Below, in pieces: positions 61,180 through 64,000 of a stretch of 64,000 nucleotides of DNA. The DNA is taken from positions 62,001 through 126,000 of the forward strand of contig JARBTR010000011.1 in assembly GCA_029240105.1 (NCBI GenBank). Direction: 5' to 3'. A program made the position numbers and the translations under genes. How positions within the stretch are numbered: the first letter of the stretch is position 1; every line of letters begins with the position of its first letter. This DNA is from Caryophanales bacterium. GTDB taxonomy: Bacteria > Bacillota > Bacilli > JARBTR01. The notes under the pieces are model-generated. The model had not been told where the DNA came from, made no database searches, and saw only the letters and a list, made by a program, of their open reading frames with translations.

Positions 61180-61430
61180 AAACGATGAGAAGAAATAGTA
61201 ACAAGTGCAGTTGTTTGTAGAGAACTAGTGGTTGGTGAAAACTAGTACAACGATTTGTGAATCCATCTTTGAGTGAAATCAGGAAGTTCTTTAAGGATGT
61301 GTAATGATTTCCGGTGCATGGCCGTTATCAATTTGAGGTGAAAAGTAGTCTTTCTACTTTTAACTAGGGTGGTATCGCGGAACTGTTTATATTGTCTCGT
61401 CCCTTTATGGGGACGGGACTTTTTTTATTT
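61180..61430 (+). promoter_or_regulatory. T-box riboswitch of serS (serine, UCC specifier)
   Basis: The leader has the T-box sequence AGGGTGGTATCGCGG (61366-61380), which pairs with uncharged tRNA. A Stem I with an AGTA element at 61197-61200 is present, with the serine codon TCC followed by A at 61262-61265 on the returning strand as probable specifier. A terminator hairpin follows at 61394-61427 (GTCTCGTCCC / GGGACGGGAC then TTTTTTT). Low charged tRNA-Ser would permit transcription of serS. Confidence 0.93.
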
Positions 61431-61453
61431 AAGTTTAAAAAGGAGGAAAAGAA

Positions 61454-62731
61454 ATGTTAGATTTAAAGTACGTAAGAGATAATTTTGATGAGGTAATTGA
61501 TAGACTAAAACATCGCGGTGAAGATTTATCAGGTTTAGATAAATTTAAGGATCTAGATGCACGCCGTAGGGAGTTAATCATAGAAGTTGAACAATTAAAA
61601 AGCAAGCGTAATGAGGCTTCACAATTAGTAGCACAATTAAAGCGGGAGAAAAAAGATGCAGACCAATTAATTTTGGAAACAAGAGAAATTGGGGAAAAAA
61701 TTAAAAACTTAGACGAAGAATTAAATAGTATCGAAACAAATTTACAAGATGTAATGTTGAACTTACCTAATCTCCCGCATGAAAGTGTTCCTGTAGGAGC
61801 ATCTGAAGATGATAATATACCAATTCGTAACATTGGACAGTTTCCAAAATTTAATTTTGAACCAAAACCACATTGGGAAATAGCTGAAAATCTTGGGATA
61901 CTTGATTTTGAAACAGCAGGAAAAGTTACAGGAAGTCGTTTTGTTTTTTATAAAGGATTGGGTGCACGTTTGGAGAGAGCGCTGCAAAGTTTTATGTTAG
62001 ACCTTCATACAGAAGAACACGGATATACTGAAGTTTTACCCCCCTATATAGTAAACCGTATGAGTATGACAGGAACAGGTCAACTTCCAAAGTTTGAGGA
62101 AGATGCATTTAAGGTTGCGGACACAGATTATTTTTTAATTCCAACTGCAGAAGTACCTGTAACAAATATGCATCGTGATGAAATTTTAACTGCAGATCAA
62201 CTGCCAATTAAATACGCTGCATATAGTGCATGTTTCCGTTCTGAAGCAGGATCTGCAGGACGTGATACCAGAGGTCTTATTCGTCAACATCAATTTAATA
62301 AAGTAGAATTAGTAAAATTCACTAAACCAGAAGAATCTTATGAAGAATTAGAAAAATTAACAGCGAATGCTGAGAAAGTTCTTCAATTATTGGAGCTTCC
62401 GTATCAAGTATTAAGTATGTGTACTGGAGATCTTGGATTCACGGCAGCAAAAAAATATGACATCGAAGTGTGGATTCCAAGTCATAATGGGTATCGAGAA
62501 ATATCATCTTGCAGTAACTTTGAAGCATTTCAAGCACGCCGTGCTAATATCAGATTCAGACGTGAATTAAATGGAAAACCTGAGCATGTTCACACAATTA
62601 ATGGATCAGGGTTAGCTGTTGGGCGTACTGTAGCCGCAATATTAGAAAATTTTCAGCAAGAAGATGGAACTGTATTAATTCCTAAAGTACTTCAACCTTA
62701 TATGGGTGGAAGGGAAAAAATAACTAAATAA
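61454..62731 (+). CDS. serS: Serine--tRNA ligase
   Basis: 425-aa class II synthetase. An N-terminal coiled-coil arm (about 28-105) contacts the long variable arm of tRNA-Ser. Motif 2 is [20 protein letters not shown] (about 256-275), and motif 3 includes [17 protein letters not shown] (about 376-392). The start ATG follows AAGGAGGAAAAGAA. It is controlled by the upstream T-box. pdxST, its usual upstream neighbours, are absent. Confidence 0.97.
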   Translation: MLDLKYVRDNFDEVIDRLKHRGEDLSGLDKFKDLDARRRELIIEVEQLKSKRNEASQLVAQLKREKKDADQLILETREIGEKIKNLDEELNSIETNLQDVMLNLPNLPHESVPVGASEDDNIPIRNIGQFPKFNFEPKPHWEIAENLGILDFETAGKVTGSRFVFYKGLGARLERALQSFMLDLHTEEHGYTEVLPPYIVNRMSMTGTGQLPKFEEDAFKVADTDYFLIPTAEVPVTNMHRDEILTADQLPIKYAAYSACFRSEAGSAGRDTRGLIRQHQFNKVELVKFTKPEESYEELEKLTANAEKVLQLLELPYQVLSMCTGDLGFTAAKKYDIEVWIPSHNGYREISSCSNFEAFQARRANIRFRRELNGKPEHVHTINGSGLAVGRTVAAILENFQQEDGTVLIPKVLQPYMGGREKITK

Positions 62732-62735
62732 AATG

Positions 62736-62781
62736 AAAGGATTTCCAAAACTTTTATAACAAAGTTTGGAAATCCTTTCTT
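62736..62781. terminator. Bidirectional terminator between serS and dck
   Basis: AAAGGATTTCCAAA pairs with TTTGGAAATCCTTT, extended by ACTT / AAGT; T-runs on both sides. No tRNA-Ser gene is visible here, unlike B. subtilis. Confidence 0.9.
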
Positions 62782-62791
62782 ATTATTATTA

Positions 62792-63454
62792 TTATTTCTT
62801 CTGCACTAACTTTAAATAACTGCTGATACGAGCGATAATCTTTTCAATAGAGTCATCATGATTTTTTGGACAATAATCGTGCATACCTAATCTCATCACT
62901 GGACAATCGTTAAAATTATCAATCCAATCATTATATCGATTGTACATTTCTTCCCAATATTCGATTGGAGTCCTCTGTTCCATTTCACGACCACGAAGTT
63001 TAACACGTCCTAGAATATCCTCTAAAGGCCCTTCTAAATGAATCAGTAAATCTGGTTTTGGAAAATAAGGTGTCAACATCATCGCTTTGAATAAACGAGA
63101 GTAGGTTTCATAATCAACCTTTGTCATTGTCCCTTTTTCAAAATGGCGCTTAGCAAAAATTTCTGTATCTTCATAAATAGAACGATCTTGAATGAAGCCA
63201 CCACCATATTCAAACATACGTTTTTGTTCCTTAAATCTTTCAGCTAAAAAGAACACTTGCAAATGAAAACTCCATCGCTCAAAATCGTTATAAAATAAAT
63301 CTAAATAGGGGTTTGTTTCAACATTTTCAAAAGAAGTACGAAATCCTAGTGCTGTAGCTAAAGCATTTGTTAAAGTAGATTTTCCAACACCAACGGTACC
63401 TGTGATAGTTATAATTGCATTTGAAGGTATTTCATACTTTTCACGCAAATTCAT
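62792..63454 (-). CDS. dck: Deoxyadenosine/deoxycytidine kinase
   Basis: 220-aa P-loop kinase salvaging deoxynucleosides. Walker A GTVGVGKST (about 19-27), FERWSFHLQVFFLAERFKEQ (about 58-77), QDRSIYEDTEIFA with the DRS motif, and the lid RGREMEQRTPIEYW. The start ATG follows AAGGGGGCTATCGTT, inside the last codons of dgk (14-nt overlap), so the two are coupled. Confidence 0.94.
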   Translation of the reverse strand: MNLREKYEIPSNAIITITGTVGVGKSTLTNALATALGFRTSFENVETNPYLDLFYNDFERWSFHLQVFFLAERFKEQKRMFEYGGGFIQDRSIYEDTEIFAKRHFEKGTMTKVDYETYSRLFKAMMLTPYFPKPDLLIHLEGPLEDILGRVKLRGREMEQRTPIEYWEEMYNRYNDWIDNFNDCPVMRLGMHDYCPKNHDDSIEKIIARISSYLKLVQKK

Positions 63455-64000
63455 AACGATAGCCCCCTTGTTGCAGTTGTTCTTCTATTTTTTTCAAAAC
63501 AACCTCTAAATCATAAGAATTTTTTACAAAGTCAAGATTATCTCCATCTAATCGAATAACTGGTACCTCTGGATGGAAAAGTTCAAATTCATTCATAAAT
63601 GTTTCATAATCTTCAGAAAGGCGCTCCAAATATCCTGGTTCGATTGATTTTTCTATATCGCGTCCACGAGACTCAATGCGTTCTAATAAAGTATTGAGAC
63701 TTGCATTTAAATAAATAACTAAATTTGGTTTTGGCATGTCTTGAATTAAAATATCGTAGATTGCGCGATATTTTTCAAATTGCTCACCATGTAAAGTCCG
63801 TTGTGTAAAAATCATATTTTTAAAAATATGATAATCAGCAACAACAGGAAGCTTCTTTGAAATGTAATTCTGTTTTATATCGTTCAATTGCTTGTAACGA
63901 TTACATAAAAAGAACATTTCAGTCTGAAAACTCCATTCATCTATATTTTCATAAAATTTCCCTAAGAATGGATTTTCCTCTACTATTTCTTTTAATAAAG
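63441..64000 (-). CDS. dgk: Deoxyguanosine kinase (5' partial)
   Basis: The frame is open to the right window edge; the codons before the internal ATG at 63917 read LLKEIVEENPFLGKFYENID and EWSFQTEMFFLCNRYKQ, clearly part of the protein. The P-loop and first strand lie outside the window. DYHIFKNMIF, the LERIESRGRDIEKSIEPGYL lid and VIRLDGD match the dGK family. Partner of dck in nucleoside salvage. Confidence 0.93.
   Translation of the reverse strand, partial: LLKEIVEENPFLGKFYENIDEWSFQTEMFFLCNRYKQLNDIKQNYISKKLPVVADYHIFKNMIFTQRTLHGEQFEKYRAIYDILIQDMPKPNLVIYLNASLNTLLERIESRGRDIEKSIEPGYLERLSEDYETFMNEFELFHPEVPVIRLDGDNLDFVKNSYDLEVVLKKIEEQLQQGGYRYEFA

Overview
This is the replication-origin region of a low-GC Bacillaceae chromosome. 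The evidence is gene content and order: rpmH, dnaA, dnaN, yaaA, recF, gyrB and gyrA run rightwards from about 50.3 kb. Almost everything from 20.5 to 49.8 kb runs leftwards (rlmH, htrC, the wal operon, purA, dnaB, rplI-gdpP, rpsR-ssb-rpsF, ychF, parB-parA, noc, rsmG-mnmG-mnmE, jag-spoIIIJ-rnpA-rpmH). DnaA boxes lie on both sides of dnaA, and two perfect parS palindromes lie beside parB and noc. The order resembles a Bacillus-type origin, but remB, the first rRNA operon, guaB and pdxST are missing from their usual places.

Region 1 (0-16.5 kb) is accessory metabolism. It holds a partial FAD/Rieske oxidoreductase, three small membrane proteins, glnS and asnA. A type II NADH dehydrogenase is divergent from a B12-binding radical SAM enzyme, with two TTGTGAA-N4-TTCACAA operators (Rex/Fnr type) between them. 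Then come a GyrI-like protein, msrA, a membrane phosphoesterase, a DUF1906 remnant, a VOC protein, an MFS transporter, a YtpB-type terpene synthase, a 38-aa protein and a flavoprotein.

Region 2 (about 16.6-21.2 kb), downstream of rlmH, looks like decayed accessory DNA. It has tandem DUF421 genes, a phosphoesterase fragment, an AraC regulator broken by a stop and a frameshift, and a GNAT gene. Copies of a short sequence resembling the last codons of rlmH and the bases after them recur here in the same orientation. In staphylococci this is the place and kind of sequence used by SCC elements. No ccr recombinase is visible, so I read this as an array of SCC-like attachment scars. It is the most interesting observation in the window.

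Region 3 (21.2-49.8 kb) is core: rlmH, a CxxH/CxxC protein, HtrC protease, walRKHIJ, an M23/LysM/G5 hydrolase, purA, the replicative helicase, L9 and GdpP, S18-SSB-S6, YchF, DUF951, a short MscS-like protein, DUF554, the chromosome-segregation and nucleoid-occlusion genes, tRNA-modification genes, membrane insertase and RNase P protein.

Region 4 (49.8-64 kb) holds the bipartite oriC, the replication genes, gyrase, yaaC, dacA, a serine T-box with serS, and the deoxynucleoside kinases dck and dgk (dgk cut by the window edge). Similarity statements rest on recognition from memory, not on database searches; spacings and motif matches were counted by hand.
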